From: JASFTV01 sp050050615 | Lineage (GTDB): Bacteria; Desulfobacterota; DSM-4660; Desulfatiglandales; HGW-15 | NCBI GenBank assembly: GCA_050050615.1 | Contig: JASFTV010000260.1 | Location: forward strand, 1-5,387 | Length of the DNA stretch: 5,387 bases | Direction of reading: 5' to 3' | Shown here: piece by piece, positions 1 to 5,353 of the stretch | Layout of the letters: every line of letters starts with the position of its first letter | Numbering within the stretch: the stretch's first letter is position 1 | Position numbers and translations under genes: made by a program | Notes under the pieces: generated by a model | Seen by the model: the letters and a program-made list of their open reading frames with translations, nothing else | What the model was told of the DNA's origin: nothing | The model's database searches: none

Positions 1-2
1 AA

Positions 3-1181
3 CTCAGCCTGGTTATTGGGGTCACTCGACCCACCGGCTCCAAGGAGAACCGGCAGATCAGAGACTACGCCGTTCGATGTATGAAGGAAGCGGGTCTCCG
101 GGTGGAGTTCGATGCCGTAGGGAACATCTTTGGGAGAAGGGAGGGATCCACGCCTGGTTTGGGTTCGGTGATCTGCGGTTCCCACGTGGATTCGGTTCGG
201 AACGGCGGTATGTTTGACGGCGCCCTGGGGGTCTTTGGCGCTATAGAAGCAGTGCAAAGGCTCAAGGAGGAGAACTTCGAAAACAAAAGACCCCTGGAGG
301 TAGTAATCTTTACCGGGGAAGAGGCGTCGGCTTTCAAACAGGTGCTCCTGGGAAGCTCGGTCCTGACAGGCAAGGTTCCGTTAGAGCAGGCGCTGGACTT
401 GAAGGATGAGAAGGGACGCACGCTGCGTGATGCGCTGGACGGTATGGGATACCGGGGGACGTCCATCCGGAGGCTGGATGACGTGGAATTCATGATCGAG
501 ATGCACATCGAACAGGGACCGATCCTATATGAAGAAGGGACCCCAATCGGGATTGTGCAGGATATCGCCGGATTGGCCTGGATGTTGGTGACCATCACAG
601 GTCAGGAGAATCATGCGGGCACCACCCCCATGAAGATGCGAAAGGACGCCCTGGTCGCTGCTGCGGACGTCGTCACCTTTGTAAACAAGCGGGCCACAGA
701 AATGGTGGAGGAACTGGGTAGCACGACGGTTGGGACGGTCGGCCGATTAAACGTGTTTCCCAACGGAACCAATATCGTCCCCGGAAAAGTGGAGTTGGGA
801 ATCGATATTCGGGATGTGAACCGGAAAAATATGGAAGACCTGATCCAGATAACCGTCGATTTCATAGAAAACCTTGAAGCCCGATACGATGTCACGACGG
901 AAATCCAAATGCCGGCCATCCATAACCCGGTTCCCCTTTCAAAGGAGGTCACCCATGTAATCGAAGATTCGGCCAAGAAACTGGGGATTCCGTCAAAACG
1001 GATGAGCAGCGGAGCCGGACACGATGCACAGAATATTGCCGAAAAGATAAAGACGGGAATGATCTTCGTCCCCAGCGTGCAAGGGATCAGCCATTCACCT
1101 CTGGAGTGGACGGAATGGGCTGATGCTGAAAAGGGATTGGAGGTGCTCGTTGAAACACTGAAGAGTTTATCGAAAGAGTGA
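3..1181 (+). CDS. M20-family N-carbamoyl-L-amino-acid hydrolase / allantoate amidohydrolase-like amidase (5' partial)
   Basis: This is a cytoplasmic, metal-dependent amidase of the HyuC/AmaB/AllC group, which hydrolyses N-carbamoyl amino acids or allantoate-type ureides to amine, CO2 and ammonia. The frame is open to the left edge: the 26 codons before the first ATG (81) read GVTRP and onward, a typical family N-terminus, so the true start lies outside the window and roughly 15-20 residues are missing. Counting from the ATG at 81, the di-metal ligands are visible: H35 in GSHVDS, D46 in MFDGALG, the E80-E81 pair in GEEASAF, H142 in MHIEQGP and H338 in SHSPLEW near the C-terminus. GQENHAGTTPM begins the lid/dimerisation domain and SGAGHDAQ returns to the catalytic domain. 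The usual EEGSRF motif is EEASAF here. It is followed after 48 bases by a hydantoinase gene, which supports a ureide/hydantoin pathway. Family assignment is firm; substrate (carbamoyl amino acid, ureidopropionate or allantoate) is undecided. Confidence 0.93.
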   Translation, partial: LSLVIGVTRPTGSKENRQIRDYAVRCMKEAGLRVEFDAVGNIFGRREGSTPGLGSVICGSHVDSVRNGGMFDGALGVFGAIEAVQRLKEENFENKRPLEVVIFTGEEASAFKQVLLGSSVLTGKVPLEQALDLKDEKGRTLRDALDGMGYRGTSIRRLDDVEFMIEMHIEQGPILYEEGTPIGIVQDIAGLAWMLVTITGQENHAGTTPMKMRKDALVAAADVVTFVNKRATEMVEELGSTTVGTVGRLNVFPNGTNIVPGKVELGIDIRDVNRKNMEDLIQITVDFIENLEARYDVTTEIQMPAIHNPVPLSKEVTHVIEDSAKKLGIPSKRMSSGAGHDAQNIAEKIKTGMIFVPSVQGISHSPLEWTEWADAEKGLEVLVETLKSLSKE

Positions 1182-1214
1182 GGTGCGACTTATTCTCCTA
1201 GTAACTTCAAAGAT

Positions 1215-1220
1215 GGAGGA
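1215..1220 (+). promoter_or_regulatory. Shine-Dalgarno for the hydantoinase gene
   Basis: GGAGGA lies 9 bases before the ATG at 1230 and fixes that start. The 48-base gap after the upstream amidase stop shows no promoter or terminator, so the two genes are probably co-transcribed. Confidence 0.85.
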
Positions 1221-1229
1221 ATTCTGAAG

Positions 1230-2636
1230 ATGGCAAAGATAATCAAGGGTGGAACGATCGTGAGTGCGTCCGAGCAGTTCAAGGGCGATGTTTTGATCGA
1301 GGGTGAGAAGATCGTTGCCCTCGGGAGTGGGCTCGAGGGACGTGCCGATGAGACGGTGGATGCCACCGGGAAGTACGTTTTTCCCGGCGGAATCGATGGC
1401 CATACCCATTTCAAGCGCCCTTTCATGGGGACCCACACGGTCAGCTTCGATACCGCGGCAGGAGCGGCGGTTGGGGGCACGACCACGGTCATCGATTTCG
1501 CTCCGCAGCCGAAGGGCATGAGTCTTATGGACTCCATTACGAAACATCGTGAAGAAGAGGCGGATGGCAAATGCCCGGTAGACTATAGTTTCCATGCCAT
1601 TCTTATGGATGCAAGTAAGGAGGGCGTTTTTGACGAACTGCCCGAACTCATCAAGGCCGGGATTTCAACCATCAAGATGTTCATGGCCTACAAAGGCACC
1701 CCGTTCATGTGCGATGATGCGATCATCTACCGCATGCTCAAGGCAACCGAGAAAGTGGGGATGATGCCCATGCTGCACGCAGAAAATGGCCACTTGATCG
1801 ATGAGATGCAGCAGGAGTGCCTCGCCAAGGGGTGGACGGATCCTAAATATCATGCCACGAGCCGCCCGCCGGTGGTGGAAGCGGAGGCCACAGCCCGCGC
1901 CGCCTGCCTGGCCAAAGCCGCGAACGCCCCCCTATTTATCGTGCATGTATCATGCACGGAAGCCATGCAGGCCATCCGATCGGCCTATATGGACGGCGTG
2001 GAGATATTCGGGGAGACATGCCCACACTATATGACCCTAGGGGTGGAGAACCTGGCCAAACCCGATTTCGAAGGAGCCAAATATGTGTGTTCCCCGGCCT
2101 TGCGGGAGACTCCCCACCACGATTCGCTGTGGCAAGCCATTGAGAATGGGTGGCTTCAAGTCGTGGGGTCGGACCACTGCGCGTTCAACTTCAAGGAGCA
2201 AAAAGAATTGGGCCGCGGGGACTTCACCAAGATCCCGAACGGCGCTCCGGGCGTCGAGAACCGCCTTGCAATCCTGTACACATACGGGGTGGTACCCGGT
2301 AAACTGTCCCTCCAACGGATGGTGGACGTATTCGCTACTGCACCCGCCAAGTTCTATGGAATGTTCCCTCAAAAAGGAACCTTAACCGTGGGCGCGGATG
2401 CGGACATCGTGGTATTCGATCCCGAATACAAGGGAACCATCAGCGTCAAGACCTCCCAGCAGGGCATCGACTACAACGCCTACGAAGGGTTTGAGCAGAG
2501 AGGGAGAACGGAGAAGGTGCTTCTGCGGGGCCATCTGATCGTGGATAATGGTGAGTTCGTCGGCCGACTGGGGCAGGGGCGGTTCGTGGAGCGCGAGCCC
2601 TATGGGCTAGCGTTCAAAATGCGACAGCGCAGCTAA
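1230..2636 (+). CDS. Dihydropyrimidinase / D-hydantoinase (cyclic amidase)
   Basis: This 468-residue amidohydrolase-superfamily enzyme opens dihydropyrimidines or 5-substituted hydantoins to N-carbamoyl products, the natural input of the amidase encoded just upstream. The binuclear metal centre is complete: H58 and H60 in GHTHF, the lysine to be carboxylated K149 in TIKMFMAYKG, H183 in MLHAENG, H239 in VHVSC and D315 in GSDHC. Y154 matches the conserved substrate-binding tyrosine after the carboxylated lysine. The N-terminal beta-sandwich (GGTIVSA, then DATGKYVFPGGID) and its return near the C-terminus (GADADIVVFDP) are both present. Length is usual for the family (about 455-485). There is no signal peptide, so it acts in the cytoplasm. 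The start is supported by GGAGGA nine bases upstream. It could instead act on allantoin or another cyclic ureide; overall motifs (GSDHCAF, CSPALRE) fit dihydropyrimidinase/hydantoinase better than allantoinase. No damage is seen. Confidence 0.95.
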   Translation: MAKIIKGGTIVSASEQFKGDVLIEGEKIVALGSGLEGRADETVDATGKYVFPGGIDGHTHFKRPFMGTHTVSFDTAAGAAVGGTTTVIDFAPQPKGMSLMDSITKHREEEADGKCPVDYSFHAILMDASKEGVFDELPELIKAGISTIKMFMAYKGTPFMCDDAIIYRMLKATEKVGMMPMLHAENGHLIDEMQQECLAKGWTDPKYHATSRPPVVEAEATARAACLAKAANAPLFIVHVSCTEAMQAIRSAYMDGVEIFGETCPHYMTLGVENLAKPDFEGAKYVCSPALRETPHHDSLWQAIENGWLQVVGSDHCAFNFKEQKELGRGDFTKIPNGAPGVENRLAILYTYGVVPGKLSLQRMVDVFATAPAKFYGMFPQKGTLTVGADADIVVFDPEYKGTISVKTSQQGIDYNAYEGFEQRGRTEKVLLRGHLIVDNGEFVGRLGQGRFVEREPYGLAFKMRQRS

Positions 2637-2646
2637 GAGGATGCCC

Positions 2647-2696
2647 CTGGGAGGCCTCAGACCTTTTCGAAAAGGATGTCCTGGGCACCCTCCCAG
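2647..2696. other. Nested inverted repeats at a convergent gene end (possible bidirectional attenuator)
   Basis: CTGGGAGG (2647-2654) is the exact reverse complement of CCTCCCAG (2689-2696), and the loop contains a perfect 14-base palindrome, CCTTTTCGAAAAGG (2662-2675), almost concentric with it. The hydantoinase (ending 2636) and the DUF3830 gene (ending 2657) converge here, so transcripts from either side could fold this structure. No U-tract follows on either strand and most of it lies in the DUF3830 coding end, so a role as terminator is only a suggestion. Confidence 0.3.
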
Positions 2697-3070
2697 AGGA
2701 CCATTTTGCCCAGGGCCTGAAAATGCTCCTGACCTTCGATGATGGTGAGGAAGTGATTCCCAGCTAGCTGACCCATCTTGCTGGCAAAGCAGGTACTGCC
2801 ATAGGGAAACAGGATTTCTGTTTCGCTGATTCCGCCCGGGTAAAGCAGGATGTCGCCGCGGGAAGGATGGCTCGTGTGGTTTTCGTATCCCAGACCCAGA
2901 TCCAGGTCGCCCAGAGGTATCCATACCGCTTCCCCACTCCAGCGCACGTGAATGATCTTGTTTCGGTAAGGCAGCAGGCGCGAAAAAACCGCGCACGTCT
3001 TCGGCGCTTCAGCCTCTTCCATCCGCGCCAGGAAATGAAACGGTCCAGCACTGATCTTCACGGTTTTCAA
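2657..3070 (-). CDS. DUF3830 family protein (cyclophilin-like fold)
   Basis: This is a 137-residue cytoplasmic protein of the DUF3830 family. The segment YENHTSHPSRGDILLYPGG followed by SETEILFPYG, CFASKMGQLAGNHF and TIIEG is characteristic of that family, which has a cyclophilin-like beta-barrel fold and no firmly established reaction. I place the start at TTG (3070-3068), because AAAGGAGGAAA (core 3084-3079) ends eight bases before it and the protein then begins LKTVKISAG, as family members do. A longer reading from ATG at 3115 would put the Shine-Dalgarno inside the gene. It converges on the hydantoinase gene with a 20-base gap and lies downstream of a broken creatininase-like frame on the same strand. 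DUF3830 genes are often seen, to my knowledge, near hydantoinase, racemase and M20 amidase genes, so a role in handling a small ureide-type compound is inferred, not shown. Confidence 0.87.
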   Translation of the reverse strand: MKTVKISAGPFHFLARMEEAEAPKTCAVFSRLLPYRNKIIHVRWSGEAVWIPLGDLDLGLGYENHTSHPSRGDILLYPGGISETEILFPYGSTCFASKMGQLAGNHFLTIIEGQEHFQALGKMVLWEGAQDILFEKV

Positions 3071-3078
3071 AACGGTTT

Positions 3079-3084
3079 CCTCCT
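3079..3084 (-). promoter_or_regulatory. Shine-Dalgarno that decides a TTG start
   Basis: On the minus strand AGGAGG lies 8 bases before TTG (3070-3068). It is the only strong ribosome-binding site here and rules against the upstream ATG at 3115 as start of the DUF3830 gene. Confidence 0.85.
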
Positions 3085-3108
3085 TTAATGAAGTTGCATT
3101 CAGGGCGG

Positions 3109-3130
3109 GCCTCAACCTATTAATTGAGGC
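3109..3130. promoter_or_regulatory. Perfect 7-bp dyad in the leader of the DUF3830 gene (operator or leader hairpin candidate)
   Basis: GCCTCAA (3109-3115) and TTGAGGC (3124-3130) are exact reverse complements around an 8-base AT-rich centre. The dyad sits 25 bases upstream of the Shine-Dalgarno of the minus-strand DUF3830 gene. On the minus strand TGTGATATAA, which somewhat resembles an extended -10 box, comes immediately before it, but I find no matching -35. No T-run follows on either strand, so an operator or leader hairpin is more likely than a terminator. Confidence 0.35.
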
Positions 3131-3266
3131 TTATATCACACTTTTGCCGGCACTTTACTGGGCCTTGAGCGGGTGATCTGATCAGTGACGGCTATGGCGT
3201 CGGTGTTTGAAAGCGCTTCACGGATCGCCTTAAATGAGGTCGAAAAATGGGATCAACAAAGCCGGC

Positions 3267-3644
3267 TCATTCTGAAAGATACGCCTTCTTCGTACACTTC
3301 AAATCCGTTTTGTCCATCTTCTCTACGAAATCTACGAGGTAATACACCAATACCTGCTTCATTTTCTTTCCTTTCTCGACCGTTCCCTTTTGTGGCGCAC
3401 CGCTTGCCCCGAAATCCGTCAGCTCTTGGAAATTCCAAATCAGCTTTACGTTCTCATCCATCTCCGGAATCATGCCTTTGGCAAGACTCATATCTACAAC
3501 CTCGGGGACTATCGCAAGGCTGATGGACGCCTCTCCCTCACCCCCGTGCCCCAAGCCACCCGAGACATCGAAGGTGTCCTTGGGCAACAAATTGCCCGCA
3601 GTCATCCACCAGGCATCGAGAACGGCAAGCTTGTAATCGGGATA
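3267..3644 (-). pseudogene. Creatininase-family amidohydrolase, C-terminal half only
   Basis: The minus-strand frame reads YPDYKLAVLDAWW, then GGLGHGGEGEASISLAIVP, VVDMSLAKGMIPE, LIWNFQELTDFGASGAP and EKGKKMKQVLVYYLVDFVE. This order matches the last half of creatininase-family proteins: the GHxGExE(T/A)S block, the PELVDM segment, the ELTD.G..G.P block and the final helix. The histidine of GHGGE (codon 3548-3546) corresponds to the catalytic-type histidine of the family. The N-terminal half, which holds the metal ligands (the E/H/D set and the NGH.xN region), is absent. Upstream the same frame runs without a shift into a CPSase-like fragment (3785-3645) and an in-frame TAG at 3671-3669. The longest ATG-started piece is 3605-3267 (112 residues), far below the roughly 230-270 usual for the family. 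It cannot be an active creatininase; the good conservation suggests recent loss. Confidence 0.75.
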
Positions 3645-3785
3645 AAGGGTTGCCGGATTGTCATCAACCTATATGACTTCATGAGCCGCATTCTTTAGAT
3701 ATTGAATGGCCTGAACTGCGAATCGCTCGTAGTATCCTGTTTTGCCTAAGAGCTCAGGTCCGGAGCCTGGAACTAGGATTTTCAT
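3645..3785 (-). pseudogene. Carbamoyl-phosphate synthase large subunit-like N-terminal fragment with internal stop
   Basis: From ATG (3785-3783) the minus strand reads MKILVPGSGPELLGKTGYY, then ERFAVQAIQYLKNAAHEVI, a TAG stop (3671-3669), and VDDNPATL. The pattern K-I-L-x-x-GSGP, then aromatic residues, VQA.xxLK, HEVI and V-x-x-NPAT matches the nucleotide-binding-like N-terminus of CarB or a related ATP-grasp protein (CarB: GAGPIVIGQ, EFDYSGAQA, VNSNPAT). A possible weak Shine-Dalgarno, AGGGA, lies 8 bases before the ATG. Only about 47 codons remain before the sequence turns creatininase-like; the ATP-grasp core is missing. The in-frame TAG ends translation after 38 residues. The similarity is short, so the precise parent (true CarB or a CarB-like ligase in a ureide cluster) cannot be decided. 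Confidence 0.55.
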
Positions 3786-3844
3786 AGGAAATCCCTAATT
3801 CTTGCAGGTTGATGAACAACGCTCATCTGCCCTTTGATATGTTG

Positions 3845-3881
3845 TTTGGCAAGCTCACGGCCCTGAGCAAAGCCAAAGGGC
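3845..3881. repeat. REP-like palindromic element (hairpin with GCCCTGAGCAAAGCCAAAGGG core)
   Basis: TTTGGC-AA-GCTCA (3845-3857) pairs with TGAGC-AAA-GCCAAA (3864-3877) around a six-base loop, giving 5 + 6 paired bases separated by a small internal loop. The right arm belongs to a sequence that on the minus strand reads CCCTTTGGCTTTGCTCAGGG. I recognise this as the type of short GC-rich palindrome scattered through many environmental bacterial genomes (translating as PFGFAQG when it falls in genes). That it is dispersed in this genome is inferred, since only one copy is in view. Confidence 0.55.
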
Positions 3882-4082
3882 TACGTTACCCTCATCCCTC
3901 GGGATTTCGGAAGCCTTATATCTGGACATCTTTGATCAACCTGCGATTGGATCATATTCGACATTTTGCTAAAGATGAAAAGTCGTGAGTCATGATTCAG
4001 CAGATAAAAAATATGAAGTATAAATGCTAAGACCTCATCAAGTAAAGAAATATTTGCTGGTGATCAGGGGTACTAATGAACT
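3882..4082. other. Intergenic stretch without a recognisable gene
   Basis: No frame on either strand holds a recognisable protein or a well-led start. Base composition becomes AT-richer than in the flanking genes towards 3980-4080. On the minus strand TTTACT (4046-4041), 18 bases, TATACT (4022-4017) is a weak sigma-70-like pair that could have driven the now broken 3785-3267 frame, but its -35 is poor and the leader would be over 200 bases. Confidence 0.4.
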
Positions 4083-4241
4083 GAGACCTTTGCACAACGC
4101 CCCATTTTGTTCAAGGTCGATGAAGATGAGGGTTTTAGCCCGCCTGAGACGGATTAAAATCCGAGCATGAAGCAGCTTGTCCCGTCGTAGCTTAAGCGAA
4201 GATGGAAGATTGGGTAAAAGGGGCCGATTTGCATAGGTCTC
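4083..4241. mobile_element. MITE-like non-autonomous element, about 159 bp, with terminal inverted repeats
   Basis: The left end, GAGACCTTTGCACAACGCCCC (4083-4103), matches the reverse complement of the right end (4220-4241), which reads GAGACCTATGCAAATCGG then CCCC. With a one-base gap, all but a few positions agree, including the outer GAGACCT and the final CCCC. Nothing between the ends codes for a transposase. The interior has a small hairpin, CGGATT-AA-AATCCG (4150-4163). Such ends resemble those of DDE-type insertion sequences, but I cannot name the parent family. No clear target-site duplication is seen (left flank TGAACT, right flank GCATTC), so age or an unusual insertion mode is possible. 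Confidence 0.65.
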
Positions 4242-4247
4242 GCATTC

Positions 4248-4276
4248 TTGACACTGTTATCTCCTTTAACTATACT
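4248..4276 (+). promoter_or_regulatory. Near-consensus sigma-70 promoter for the AllH-like gene
   Basis: TTGACA (4248-4253), a 17-base spacer and TATACT (4271-4276) give a perfect -35, optimal spacing and a 5/6 -10. The expected start of transcription is near 4283, giving a leader of about 90 bases before the gene at 4373. It lies just outside the right end of the MITE-like element. No operator dyad overlaps it. Confidence 0.8.
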
Positions 4277-4325
4277 CTAACTTTTACTGCCGAAAGAAAG
4301 AGACCCATAGCAATCTGAATAATGC

Positions 4326-4350
4326 CGCGAAAATACCCTCGCGAAGGTAT
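4326..4350 (+). promoter_or_regulatory. Two interlocked short stems in the leader of the AllH-like gene
   Basis: CGCGA (4326-4330) can pair with TCGCG (4339-4343), and ATACC (4333-4337) can pair with GGTAT (4346-4350). The stems interlock, so they are either alternatives or a compact H-type pseudoknot, placed about 20-45 bases before the start codon. The loops are very short (two, one and two bases) and each stem has only five pairs, so chance is a real possibility. Confidence 0.25.
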
Positions 4351-4372
4351 ATCAGGTCTGATCGCAGCATGA

Positions 4373-5293
4373 GTGAGGACTGAGTTGACTTACGGTTTAA
4401 CCTCCGAGATGCATTTCAAGGCCGAAGAAACCGGCATTTTTGTGTATCCTCTCAAAGGCACCGGCGAGATCCTATCGGTCTACTCAAAAGCCCTGAATAT
4501 TCTTCATCCAGATCAACACCTTGTCCCCGTTGTGAAAGCCCAATCTCGCATGACGTCCTTAAGCCTTAGTCTCCCCGGGCGTTTTAGTGATTCGAAAAAC
4601 AAAAAGCTCTCTCTAAGACGAGGAGACAAGGTTCATTTTTATGGAAGCCGAATGAGAATCAACGATCTGGAAATTGATCTCGCAGTGGGGCGGGTTTGGC
4701 GGAGCGCTTTGCTTCCAAAGGATGTTGAAGGTCTTTGCATTGCCAAACCATCTCTTCTCAAAAACACACTGCTTGAAGAAGGCAAAGGGAGCGGTTTTCT
4801 CAGATGCTTGGGTGCCAAAGCAGTAGGAAGCATTTTCGAAAGAAAGGCCTCGGAGATCCTCGACGGGCTGGGCAAGAGAGGACGCGGCGTGCAGGAACTA
4901 AAGGGTTTGTCACAACTGGTGGGATTGGGTGTTGGATTCACTCCCTCGGGCGATGATTTCATTGCAGGCGCCTTGATCGGGGAAAAAATGCTGGAACTTA
5001 TTTCGAATGACCAGGTTAGGATGTCGCCTCTGTCCATTGATAAAAGAGAGATTCGAGCCGTACTCAAAAGAACAAACCATGGCGGGAGGACCCTGCTATG
5101 GCAGGCCTTCCGAGGCCATTTTCCCTACTATATGATTGAAGCGGCAAGAGGATTAGCAAGGGCTCGTGAGCCGGATGAAGTGATGGGGGTGGTCTCGAAC
5201 GCTTCAAATCACGGCGAGACATCGGGTACTGATGCCCTGGTAGGGATGTGTTGGTATTTGGAAGCATCGGCCGAAAGGGAAAGGAGAGCCTGA
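4373..5293 (+). CDS. DUF2877 / AllH-like protein (oxamate carbamoyltransferase subunit family)
   Basis: This 306-residue cytoplasmic protein carries the two hallmarks of DUF2877: GLGVGFTPSGDDFIAG (residues 184-199) and NHGETSGTDALVG (279-291); between them, TNHGGRTLLWQ is also typical. E. coli AllH (YlbF) has GKGPGLTPSHDD and LGHTSGADTLLG at the same places; it is a subunit of the AllFGH oxamate carbamoyltransferase of allantoin fermentation, which yields carbamoyl phosphate. A VYSKALNIL segment near the N-terminus also matches the family. The start is uncertain: GTG at 4373 follows an in-frame TGA directly and has no good Shine-Dalgarno, whereas TTG at 4385 (residue 5) has TGAGGA (4374-4379) five bases before it; ATG at 4409 has none. 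A strong promoter lies upstream. AllF and AllG partners are not in view, and what follows is a short gap and a repeat-like sequence. Function in carbamoyl transfer is inferred. Confidence 0.85.
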   Translation: MRTELTYGLTSEMHFKAEETGIFVYPLKGTGEILSVYSKALNILHPDQHLVPVVKAQSRMTSLSLSLPGRFSDSKNKKLSLRRGDKVHFYGSRMRINDLEIDLAVGRVWRSALLPKDVEGLCIAKPSLLKNTLLEEGKGSGFLRCLGAKAVGSIFERKASEILDGLGKRGRGVQELKGLSQLVGLGVGFTPSGDDFIAGALIGEKMLELISNDQVRMSPLSIDKREIRAVLKRTNHGGRTLLWQAFRGHFPYYMIEAARGLARAREPDEVMGVVSNASNHGETSGTDALVGMCWYLEASAERERRA

Positions 5294-5353
5294 AGCAATA
5301 AACGGCGAGCCGATTACAATTTCGAGCAACTTAAAAGCTCAAGGGATCATTTA

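Noticed and set aside
65..598. Long minus-strand open frame opposite the M20 amidase
   Set aside because: Serine- and proline-rich shadow of a clearly conserved gene on the plus strand; no start signal.
2637..2700. Classical rho-independent terminator for the hydantoinase operon
   Set aside because: Inverted repeats exist but no U-tract follows on either strand, so it is reported only as a possible attenuator.
2607..3051. Other minus-strand frames overlapping the DUF3830 gene
   Set aside because: They are shifted readings of the same region, lack ribosome-binding sites and show no family motifs, whereas the DUF3830 frame has clear motifs and a strong Shine-Dalgarno.
3185..3523. Plus-strand reading frame beginning GTGACGGCTATG with a plausible-looking first 30 residues (ASRIALNEVEKWDQQ)
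   Set aside because: No Shine-Dalgarno, no family recognised, and after about 3270 it runs antisense to the well-conserved creatininase fragment with low-complexity serine/proline content. At most the first 27 codons could be a gene remnant.
3786..4372. tRNA, small RNA gene or CRISPR array in the gene-poor stretch
   Set aside because: No cloverleaf with a T-loop GTTCRANNC motif, no regularly spaced direct repeats, and no promoter-hairpin-U-run unit were seen.
5294..5353. Start of a further gene (AllF or AllG partner) after the AllH-like gene
   Set aside because: No ATG/GTG/TTG with a Shine-Dalgarno; all frames reach stops or the repeat-like edge, and no AllF/AllG motif is recognisable.
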